Source: an uncultured Collinsella sp. (GTDB lineage Bacteria; Actinomycetota; Coriobacteriia; Coriobacteriales; Coriobacteriaceae). Taken from it: a DNA stretch of 28,311 nucleotides. Every line of letters starts with the position of its first letter. Position 1 is the stretch's first letter. The stretch is from contig CAUGTZ010000031.1 of NCBI GenBank assembly GCA_959602645.1, forward strand, positions 1 to 28,311, in the 5' to 3' direction. The notes under the pieces were generated by a model, which was not told where the DNA came from, ran no database searches, and saw only the letters and a list, made by a program, of their open reading frames with translations. This document shows, one piece after another, positions 1-5,719 of this stretch. The position numbers were made by a program, and so were the translations under genes.

Positions 1-73
1 GAGTTCCGCACGAGCCGGAGAGCACTTAATGTGCTCTCCGTGCGAGCAGGACTGTAGAGCAGGAAACCTTGTA
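1..73 (-). repeat. Truncated copy 1 of a three-copy long-hairpin intergenic element
   Basis: This is the reverse-orientation core of an element that also occurs at 4739-4875 and 23104-23234. The internal 9-bp stem (17-25 with 31-39, loop TTAAT) is perfect. The flanking words GAGTTCCGCACGAGCC and GAGCAGGACTGT match the reverse complement of copy 3. The outer left arm lies beyond the window start, so outer pairing cannot be tested here. No gene is visible from 74 to 195. That stretch holds a GC-rich partial hairpin near 77-99 and an AT-rich tract leading to the cstA promoter. Confidence 0.8.
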
Positions 74-195
74 TACGCCCGCCCGCTCCCGAGGGGCGTC
101 TCTCATGCAAAAACTGTCGTGTGGTAAAGTCCGAGGTCAGTGGCGTTTTATACCGAGAATTTCAAAAAAAGGTGAAAATTCATTACAAATTTGCG

Positions 196-224
196 TTGAC
201 TTTAGGTAACTAAAGTTTCATACT
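196..224 (+). promoter_or_regulatory. cstA promoter with a palindrome in the spacer
   Basis: A sigma70-type promoter is visible: -35 TTGACT at 196-201, a 17-bp spacer, and -10 CATACT at 219-224. The spacer region carries a perfect 7-bp inverted repeat, ACTTTAG-GTAA-CTAAAGT (199-216), which overlaps the end of the -35 box. That is where a repressor would block RNA polymerase. The regulator is unknown; the TTTAGG-like half-site loosely resembles metal-regulator operators, but this is weak. Transcription should start near 231, upstream of the leader peptide. Confidence 0.65.
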
Positions 225-242
225 GCGTTTCATCCACTGGGG

Positions 243-271
243 GATGTGAACACGCACGGATCGTTCACATC
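243..271 (+). other. Hairpin in the 5' leader of the cstA transcript
   Basis: There is a perfect 9-bp inverted repeat, GATGTGAAC (243-251) and GTTCACATC (263-271), just after the predicted transcription start. In the RNA it would form a stable 5' stem-loop that could protect the message. It contains TGTGA and TCACA, but 15 bases apart, which is too far for a CRP site. Confidence 0.5.
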
Positions 272-295
272 ATGATTGAAGAGGATTTTTTAGAC

Positions 296-340
296 ATGTT
301 CACGCATCAGCTAAACATTATCAGCGTAGTAATTATCTGA
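296..340 (+). CDS. Candidate leader peptide of cstA, 14 aa, Ile/Val-rich
   Basis: A short reading frame encodes MFTHQLNIISVVII followed by TGA. Seven of its last eight codons read Ile-Ile-Ser-Val-Val-Ile-Ile, the composition of branched-chain amino acid leader peptides such as IlvL. A GAGG motif lies at 281-284, about 11 bases before the ATG. An in-frame ATG at 272 would give 22 aa but has no ribosome binding site. The frame sits between a good promoter (196-224) and a strong terminator (392-429), upstream of cstA. Inference: ribosome stalling on Ile/Val codons when those amino acids are scarce would affect RNA folding and allow read-through into cstA. I do not know a described homologue of this peptide. 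Confidence 0.6.
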   Translation: MFTHQLNIISVVII

Positions 341-380
341 TGCGGGTTAGCACATACAGCTAGCCCGTACGATAACGGGC
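303..380 (+). promoter_or_regulatory. Overlapping alternative stem-loops of the cstA leader
   Basis: Three stems compete. P1 pairs CGCATCAG (303-310, inside the leader peptide) with CTGATGCG (337-344, over its stop). P2 pairs CGGGTTAGC (343-351) with GCTAGCCCG (359-367), with one G-U. P3 pairs GCCCGT (363-368) with ACGGGC (375-380). P1 and P2 share two bases; P2 and P3 share five. If P2 forms, 375-378 is free to pair weakly with CCGT at 399-402 in the terminator's left arm. A ribosome stalled on the Ile/Val codons would favour P2, while one finishing at the stop would mask 343-351 and favour P3 plus termination. The arrangement is read from sequence; the switching is inference. Confidence 0.5.
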
Positions 381-391
381 GGCTGATGAAG

Positions 392-429
392 ATGAGGGCC
401 GTCGAGCGCAACCGACGGCCCTCATTTTT
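392..429 (+). terminator. Intrinsic terminator upstream of cstA (attenuator)
   Basis: ATGAGGGCCGTCG (392-404) pairs perfectly over 13 bp with CGACGGCCCTCAT (413-425) across an 8-base loop, followed by a T run to 429. It lies between the leader peptide and the cstA ribosome binding site. No other gene is visible upstream that it could serve, so it should limit cstA transcription from the promoter at 196-224. Confidence 0.85.
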
Positions 430-464
430 ATGTCTAGGAAGTTCTTTTTAGAGGAGGAAATGTA

Positions 465-2354
465 ATGAACGGAGTTTTGCTCATGGTTGTGGCCGCGGCG
501 GTGCTCGCCTGTGGCTATCTGGGCTACGGCCGCTGGCTGGCCAACAAGTGGGGCGTTGACAAAGAGGCCCTCACGCCGGCCAAGCGCATGAAGGACGGCA
601 AGAGCTTCTCGCCCGTCTCCGCCTTTACCGCGTTCTCGCACCAGTTCAGCTCGATCTGCGGTGCTGGCCCTGTCACGGGTACGATCGTCGCCATGGCCTT
701 TGGCTGGCTGCCCGTCGTGCTCTGGGTCCTCGTCGGCGGCATCTTCTTTGGCGCCGTCCACGACTTTGGTGCTCTGTACGCTTCGATGAAGAACAACGGC
801 AAGTCCCTGGCCCAGCTCATCGAGAAATACATCGGCAAGACCGGCCGTCGCCTGTTCCTGCTGTTCTGCTGGCTGTTCTGCATCATCGTCATCGCCGCTT
901 TCACCGACATGGTCTGCAAGACGTTCATGTTCACCTCGGTCGTTGACGCTTCTGGCGCTGCCACCGGTGCTATCGACTTCACCAAGTCCTATGCCGCCGG
1001 CTGCGCTGGTACCATCTCCATCCTGTTCACCTTCGTCGCTATCGCCTTTGGTTGGGCCCAGAAGAAGTTCAACCTCACCGGCGCTGCCGAGTTTGTCACT
1101 GGCGTGGTGCTCATGGTTCTCATGTTTGCCGTCGGCATGCAGTTCCCGGTCTACCTGGACAAGTTCCAGTGGTTCGCCGTTGTCATGGTCTACCTGGTCT
1201 TTGCTGGCGCCATGCCCATCCAGATGCTCAAGACCCCTCGCGACTACCTCACTTCCATCATGATGATCGTCATGATCGCCTGCGCTGTCCTCGGTATCGT
1301 CGTCCTGGGTGTTAACGGCCAGGCCACCATCACCGCTCCGGCCTTTACCGGCTTCTCCAGCGCTTCTGGCATGATGTTCCCGGTCCTGTTTGTTTCCGTT
1401 GCCTGCGGTGCCCTCTCCGGCTTCCACAGCCTCGTTTCTTCTGGTACCTCCTCCAAGCAGGTCGAGAAGGAGCAGGACGCCGTCAAGGTCGGTTATGGCG
1501 CCATGATCGTCGAGTCCTTCGTCGGCATCCTTGCCATCATCGTCGCCGGCATCATGTTCTCCGATATGAACACCGCCGGCACTGGTGCCCTCAACGCCGG
1601 CGTCGCTTCCACCCCGTTCCAGATCTTCGCCGCTGGTATCTCCCGCGGTATGCAGGCCTTCGGTGTTGACGGCACGCTCGCTACCGTCTTCATGACCATG
1701 AACGTCTCCGCTCTGGCCCTGACCTCGCTCGATGCCGTCGCCCGCATCGCCCGCACCTCGTTCTCCGAGTTCTTTGCCCAGACCAACGACGCCCTGGCCA
1801 TCGAGTCCAAGGCCGGCTACATGAAGGTTCTCGGCAACCCCTGGTTCGCCACGGTCGTCACCCTGCTTCCCGGTCTCGCCCTCGCCTTTGGCGGCTATGC
1901 CAACATCTGGCCGCTCTTTGGTGCTTCCAACCAGCTGCTCGGCGGCATGACCATGATCACCCTCGCCGTGTTCTGCAAGTGCACCGGCCGCAAGGGCTGG
2001 ATGCTCTACGTGCCCGTCGCCTTCCTGCTCTGCTGCACCTTCACCTCGCTGGTCCAGAGCGCCATGGGCTGCATGACCGCTGTCCAGGCTTACGGCTTCT
2101 TCGGCACCATCCCGGCTACCGCCACCACGGCCGCCGTCTCCGTCGCCGCCACCAAGGGCCTGCAGCTCGTTTTCGCCGTCCTGCTGATGGTCCTGGGCCT
2201 CATCGTTGCCGTCAACTGTCTCAAGGAGTTCTTCGGCAAGGAGGCCGGCTCCATGCCCGACGAGGAGCCCGAGTGGTCCGAGATGGGCAAGGCCGAGTAC
2301 GGTCGCGCCGCTGCCGCTGAGGCTCCTGCCGACGCCGAGGCCGCTAAGGCCTAG
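465..2354 (+). CDS. cstA: CstA-family carbon starvation protein (peptide/pyruvate transporter)
   Basis: Polytopic inner-membrane protein of 629 aa in the CstA/BtsT family, whose members import peptides or pyruvate, probably with protons. The first residues form a membrane helix, and the family hallmark around HQFSSICGAGPVTG lies at residues 59-72. Many hydrophobic helices follow up to about residue 585, and the last 40 residues are a soluble Ala/Glu-rich tail. The start is set by AGAGGAGG about 8 bases upstream of ATG 465. Expression is probably controlled by the leader peptide and terminator at 296-429, and the gene ends at a strong terminator (2394-2432), so it appears monocistronic. Peptide uptake would fit induction by amino-acid shortage. 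The family call is firm; the substrate is not. Confidence 0.93.
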   Translation: MNGVLLMVVAAAVLACGYLGYGRWLANKWGVDKEALTPAKRMKDGKSFSPVSAFTAFSHQFSSICGAGPVTGTIVAMAFGWLPVVLWVLVGGIFFGAVHDFGALYASMKNNGKSLAQLIEKYIGKTGRRLFLLFCWLFCIIVIAAFTDMVCKTFMFTSVVDASGAATGAIDFTKSYAAGCAGTISILFTFVAIAFGWAQKKFNLTGAAEFVTGVVLMVLMFAVGMQFPVYLDKFQWFAVVMVYLVFAGAMPIQMLKTPRDYLTSIMMIVMIACAVLGIVVLGVNGQATITAPAFTGFSSASGMMFPVLFVSVACGALSGFHSLVSSGTSSKQVEKEQDAVKVGYGAMIVESFVGILAIIVAGIMFSDMNTAGTGALNAGVASTPFQIFAAGISRGMQAFGVDGTLATVFMTMNVSALALTSLDAVARIARTSFSEFFAQTNDALAIESKAGYMKVLGNPWFATVVTLLPGLALAFGGYANIWPLFGASNQLLGGMTMITLAVFCKCTGRKGWMLYVPVAFLLCCTFTSLVQSAMGCMTAVQAYGFFGTIPATATTAAVSVAATKGLQLVFAVLLMVLGLIVAVNCLKEFFGKEAGSMPDEEPEWSEMGKAEYGRAAAAEAPADAEAAKA

Positions 2355-2393
2355 TCGGTCGGACGGGTTGAATCTCCCATCTATTTGACTCGG

Positions 2394-2432
2394 AAAGACC
2401 GGGTCCGCAATCAAGCGGACCCGGTCTTTTTT
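2394..2432 (+). terminator. Intrinsic terminator after cstA
   Basis: AAAGACCGGGTCCGC pairs with GCGGACCCGGTCTTT across loop AATCAA, followed by a run of T. The stem is perfect over about 15 bp. Confidence 0.93.
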
Positions 2433-2499
2433 CTTGTGATAACAGGTGGTGCAAGGGCGTTCTCGCAGATGTTTTGCGTGGATAGGCTCGTGCGTTGTA

Positions 2500-2520
2500 C
2501 CATATGGACGTATATGTGTG
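2500..2520 (+). promoter_or_regulatory. Putative promoter/operator of the TOPRIM-like gene
   Basis: CCATATGGACG followed by TATATGTGTG closely matches CCATATGTACG...ATATGTATG upstream of the secreted protein gene (21817-21839). TATATG may be the -10 box. The -35 box is weak, so an activator or shared regulator may bind CCATATGNACG. Confidence 0.35.
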
Positions 2521-2537
2521 CATATGAAAGGGGCCCC

Positions 2538-4730
2538 GTGGCCAAGACGGTATATTCCGATAATCAAAACAATGTCGATGCTCTGGCTGAGCGTCTGAGC
2601 AGCCAGACGTCGCTTTCTGCCGAGCGCGCCAAGCTGGTTGCCTACGACCTGCTCTGCCGCAAGGCGCTCAAGATTAAGTCGAGCGCGCTGGCGCAGATTT
2701 TCCGCTCCGTCGATAAGGAATGCGATACCAAGGCGATGCGCGATGAGCTTATCGCGGCAAATATCGTGACCAAGATCGAGGGCAGCGGCATTAACGGGCG
2801 CCCGGCGTTCTATACCATCAATGTCGAGATCCGCGATGCCCAGGAGCAGCCTGCCGAGTCCGTCGAAGATTTTGTCGTCGAGGATTCCGCTGACGTGCCT
2901 GCTGTGGAAGAAGTTGCTCCGCGTGAGCATGTTGATACCGATGAGTTGCTCGATGAGAACGTCGTGCGTGCCTTTACGGCCAAGGCAGGGCGCGGCGGTT
3001 TTGGCGGGGGTGGCAAGCGCGATGCGCAGCGTCGCGCCCAGCAGGAGCGCTTCCGTCGCGCCGTTGCTCGAAAGGGTGAGACGGATGCCGAGGCTGTTGA
3101 GAACGAGGTTGCTGCCGAGTCGCAGAGGCCCGCGAAGGAGCAAAAGCCCGTGGAGGCCCAGGAGCCCCAGCGTCGCCGTGGTGCCCACTTTAAGGCTGCG
3201 CAGCAGGATGTCGCGCATGAGGTTGAAGAGCTTTCCGAGGCCGCAGACGATGTTGAGGAGTCTGCCAAGAAGGCCCCGGGCTCATGTCGTCCCGGACGTG
3301 GTTTTGCGAGGCGCGCGTATCCCGTAAGGCGTCAGGAGAAGGGCGAGCCGGCTCCGACCGCTCAGGCCGAGAAGGCCGAACAAACCGAGAAAACCGTTGA
3401 GCCGGCGGCTCGCGAGCAGCAACCTTCCGAGTCGCAGCCTGCGGCTGACACTGAGGTCAAAGCTCAACAGACCGCTGATAAGCAGGCGGGGGAGAGCGCC
3501 TCAGGCAAGCCCCGCCGTCGTCGTCACCGCGGCGGTCGTGGCTCAAATGCCGAGGCCGCGGCCGAGAAGACAGCGACACAAAACGGAGATGAGAAGGCCG
3601 AGACTCCGGTTGATCAGGTCAAGCGCCAGCCGGCGAAGGAGGCCAAGTCCGATCGTCCGCAAAAGCGCTCGTCTGCGCCCAAGCAGGAACGTAATACCCG
3701 GGCAGATTCCAAGCGTAAGCCTCATGCACAGGCTGAGCCTGCCGCGGCTGATAGTGCTACCCAGCAGCCCGAGTCGGCCGTCCACGGCGAGGTATCGGCG
3801 TTTGCCCTTGCCCGCGTTTTGGGCAGGCAGCTGCTCAAAGTTGTCCCTACGCCTACGGCGCTCTCTAAGATCAAGGAACAGCAGACTCAAATTGTTAAGG
3901 TCGAGGGCAAGGACGGCAAAAAGGCGCCGCAGCGCACTCAGCACAACGAGATGTCCAACCGCAAGATTGCCGAGGAAATCGCAATCATCCAGGCTTGGAT
4001 CGAGCAAAACCGAGGTGCCGATACGCCGGTTGCCTCGCGCCGCCAGCGTGCCTACCAGATTTTTAACGACGAGAAGGCTTTTGACGGCAAGCACGGTGAG
4101 CGCCTGATAAGGCGCATGACCGAAAAGGGCATCAGCATGCAGGCGATCAAGGTCGCCCCCAACCGCCCCGTGCACTTTACGGGTTTCTTTACGCTGGGCG
4201 CCGATAAGCCGTTCATTATGGTCGAGAACCTGGACACCTACGACGAGATCGTCAGGCTGCTGCGTGGCCGCAAGCACGCCAAGCTCTTTGGCATCAAGGT
4301 GGGCGGCGTGATTTTTGGCGGCGGATGCAAGGCGAGCGTCTCGCATGCCCTGGACGATTATCTGGCCGAGATCGGCTATCGCTTTAACTACGTCTACTAC
4401 GTGGGCGATATCGACCGCGAGGGCGCGCGCATCGTCGAGCAGGCTCGCAATGCCAATGTGGTTGAGATTCGCCTGCATGCCGGTATGTACCGCGCCATGC
4501 TCGCCGAGCATAAGCGTCGCGTGAAGGCCGGCGGCGAGTGCGAGCGCGCGGCTGCCAACCAGGGCGTGCCGCAGAACTTGGCGGCGACGATCAAGGATCT
4601 GCCCATGGTCACGCGCGTGAAGTTCCGCAATGTGCTACGTGAAGGCGGGCGCATTCCGCAGGAGATTCTGATGACCGCCGACTATCGGGATGGCGACTCG
4701 GGAAGCTTCGACCGCATGCTGAACAACTAA
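2538..4730 (+). CDS. Large protein with JetD-like (DUF2220-type) TOPRIM domain and disordered charged middle
   Basis: Start GTG 2538 is chosen because AAAGGGG precedes it; earlier in-frame codons overlap the cstA terminator. Product about 730 aa. Residues 1-95 look like a small helical/winged-helix domain. Residues about 95-440 are low-complexity, rich in Glu, Lys, Arg, Ala and Gln, with an Arg/Gly patch (RRRRHRGGRGSN) suggesting nucleic-acid binding. From about 520 to the end the protein is globular: VENLDTY supplies an acidic Glu (E563) and VGDIDREG supplies D624 and D626, the spacing of a TOPRIM metal site as in JetD of Wadjet systems and the Spo11/TopoVI-A group. No jetA, jetB or jetC is nearby, and the flanks are a terminator and a repeat, so it stands alone. 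It may act as a nuclease or topoisomerase-like enzyme; function is unknown. The similarity is judged by eye. Confidence 0.6.
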   Translation: MAKTVYSDNQNNVDALAERLSSQTSLSAERAKLVAYDLLCRKALKIKSSALAQIFRSVDKECDTKAMRDELIAANIVTKIEGSGINGRPAFYTINVEIRDAQEQPAESVEDFVVEDSADVPAVEEVAPREHVDTDELLDENVVRAFTAKAGRGGFGGGGKRDAQRRAQQERFRRAVARKGETDAEAVENEVAAESQRPAKEQKPVEAQEPQRRRGAHFKAAQQDVAHEVEELSEAADDVEESAKKAPGSCRPGRGFARRAYPVRRQEKGEPAPTAQAEKAEQTEKTVEPAAREQQPSESQPAADTEVKAQQTADKQAGESASGKPRRRRHRGGRGSNAEAAAEKTATQNGDEKAETPVDQVKRQPAKEAKSDRPQKRSSAPKQERNTRADSKRKPHAQAEPAAADSATQQPESAVHGEVSAFALARVLGRQLLKVVPTPTALSKIKEQQTQIVKVEGKDGKKAPQRTQHNEMSNRKIAEEIAIIQAWIEQNRGADTPVASRRQRAYQIFNDEKAFDGKHGERLIRRMTEKGISMQAIKVAPNRPVHFTGFFTLGADKPFIMVENLDTYDEIVRLLRGRKHAKLFGIKVGGVIFGGGCKASVSHALDDYLAEIGYRFNYVYYVGDIDREGARIVEQARNANVVEIRLHAGMYRAMLAEHKRRVKAGGECERAAANQGVPQNLAATIKDLPMVTRVKFRNVLREGGRIPQEILMTADYRDGDSGSFDRMLNN

Positions 4731-4738
4731 ATTCCGCC

Positions 4739-4875
4739 GGCCCCGGGAGAGCGGGGACACCGGCTTAGGTTTCCTGCTCTACAGTCCTGCTCACGACAGA
4801 GGCCACATTAAGTGGCCTCCTGTTCGTGCGGAACTCGCGATAAACCTAAGCCGGTGTCCCCGCTCTCCCGGGGCC
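4739..4875 (+). repeat. Copy 2 of the long-hairpin intergenic element
   Basis: Outer arms of 34 bp (4739-4772 and 4842-4875) are perfectly complementary. The inner part holds a second stem, GAGGCCAC (799-806 of the 4 kb block) with GTGGCCTC (812-819), and loop ATTAA. The core words CCTGCTC, CAGTCCTGCTC and GTGCGGAACTCGCGAT match copy 3, but both stems use different bases in the two copies while keeping their pairing. It lies 8 bases after the stop of the TOPRIM-like gene, so it is probably in that gene's 3' region. There is no T tract after it. Confidence 0.85.
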
Positions 4876-4907
4876 TGTCGTGGCTTGGCCGTTGCATGCG
4901 GCTCGCT

Positions 4908-4940
4908 TTTCGGAACGGGGCTGACGGACACGTTCCGAAA
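4908..4940. repeat. Short perfect inverted repeat
   Basis: TTTCGGAACG (4908-4917) and CGTTCCGAAA (4931-4940) are perfect 10-bp complements separated by 13 bases. It lies in gene-free DNA between the hairpin element and the AT-rich element. Its role is unknown. Confidence 0.5.
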
Positions 4941-4978
4941 TCTACCACCGTCGTTGTACAGGGTGTCTATAAAGAGCC

Positions 4979-5208
4979 GTGGCCAAAAAACGGCAAATAT
5001 GAGTACTGATACTCTTTTAGTAGCAGTAATTTTGACCAAATTTAAGGTGATTTGACGTGTCGATCGAGCAGATAAGCTGCCGTATCTCCTCAAGTGTTCA
5101 TTAAAGGAAGACCTTGATGCGAATAAATCTCATTAAGATCTTCTTTTATTAACGAAAATAATGTAGCTACAACGGTAACAGTACTCATATTTGCCGTTTT
5201 TTGGCCAC
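4979..5208. mobile_element. AT-rich 230-bp element with 30-bp terminal inverted repeats (MITE candidate)
   Basis: Bases 4979-5008 and 5179-5208 are perfect 30-bp inverted repeats, beginning GTGGCCAAAAAACGGC. The interior is markedly AT-rich compared with surrounding DNA and carries a hairpin (5107-5119 with 5131-5143, two mismatches). It has no plausible coding frame. The compact size, terminal repeats and base composition suggest a non-autonomous transposable element. I see no clear target-site duplication, and no transposase is in the window, so a large structural hairpin is the alternative. Confidence 0.5.
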
Positions 5209-5243
5209 AGTCCTTCGGAGGGTCCTCGAAAATAGTCCCGAGC

Positions 5244-5298
5244 CGGCACTTGGGGACGTTCCTATAATGCCGGCACTTAGGAGCGTCCCCAAGTGCCG
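5244..5298. repeat. Inverted repeat with 20-bp arms
   Basis: CGGCACTTGGGGACGTTCCT (5244-5263) is complementary to 5279-5298 with one mismatch. The short loop repeats the word GCCGGCACTT. It looks like a REP-type intergenic palindrome; function unknown. Confidence 0.6.
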
Positions 5299-5314
5299 AC
5301 ACCGCGTCTGCCTG

Positions 5315-5555
5315 CGGCGGCCGCGCCCCGCTGCGTCGCTCCGCACCCTTGCGGGTTCGAATCCCTCCGCTTGGCGGCGTTGGCTCGATTTGCTTGACGT
5401 GAGGGGCTCTTGGCTGGTGTGGGACGGAGGGATTCCGCGTCCGCCTGGTCGGCGGCCGCGCCCCGCTGCGTCGCTTCGCTCCTTGCGTGCTGCGCTGGAA
5501 AACGCTTCGCGTTTCCTCAGCTCCGCACCCTTGCGGGTTCGAATTCCTCCGCTTG
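5315..5555 (+). repeat. Two GC-rich direct repeats containing tRNA T-arm-like sequence
   Basis: The 26-base word starting CGGCGGCCGCGCCCCG occurs at 5315-5340 and 5450-5475. Each is followed by CCGCACCCTTGCGGGTTCGA plus ATCCCTCCGC or ATTCCTCCGC (5341-5370 and 5523-5552); the second copy carries about 47 extra bases between the two parts. The GGGTTCGAATCCCTCCG word is the T arm and acceptor start of the tRNA-Gln that lies at 5607-5681. At 5420-5434 the opposite strand carries another tRNA-end-like piece, TGGGACGGAGGGATT. The whole 5209-5606 gap has no credible gene; reading frames across it are GC-rich artefacts. Probably tRNA-derived repeat debris. Confidence 0.55.
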
Positions 5556-5606
5556 CCCACAAGAAAGCGCCCTGGGCCGTTATGGGCTTAGGGCGCTCAG
5601 TTTTAA

Positions 5607-5681
5607 TGGCTGGGACGGAGGGATTCGAACCCCCAACAGCCGGCACCAAAAACCGGAGTTCTACCGTTGAACTACGTCCCA
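5607..5681 (-). tRNA. tRNA-Gln (anticodon TTG)
   Basis: Read on the minus strand, the gene folds as a full cloverleaf: acceptor TGGGACG with CGTCCCA, D arm GTTC/GAAC, anticodon stem CCGGT/GCCGG with loop TTTTGGT (anticodon TTG, reading CAA), and T arm GGGGG-TTCGAAT-CCCTC. The discriminator base is G, and the 3' CCA is encoded (TGG at 5607-5609 on the plus strand). It lies just downstream of the peptidoglycan-binding-domain gene, on the same strand. Confidence 0.96.
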
Positions 5682-5719
5682 ATGTGTGGTGTTGCCCAAA
5701 AGCAACTCGTCTAGTTTAC

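Noticed and set aside
245..269. CRP-like site TGTGA...TCACA
   Set aside because: The half-sites are 15 bases apart, not 6, and lie downstream of the predicted transcription start, so a transcript hairpin is the better reading.
2385..2537. N-terminal extension of the TOPRIM-like protein to an ATG at 2385
   Set aside because: The extra 51 codons run through the cstA terminator and the putative promoter. GTG 2538 has a good ribosome site.
360..3218. Very long open frame on the minus strand opposite cstA and the following gene
   Set aside because: It is an antisense shadow of two strongly supported genes, crosses two terminators, has no ribosome site and a His/Gly/Asp-biased composition typical of reversed GC-rich codons.
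2538..4730. Complete Wadjet defence system
   Set aside because: Only a JetD-like domain is visible. No jetA, jetB or jetC candidate exists in the window, so a defence role is not supported.
4791..5093. 100-aa minus-strand open frame
   Set aside because: It spans the hairpin element and one end of the AT-rich element. A similar frame appears at 23027-23254 over the third hairpin copy, so both arise from the repeat and not from a gene.
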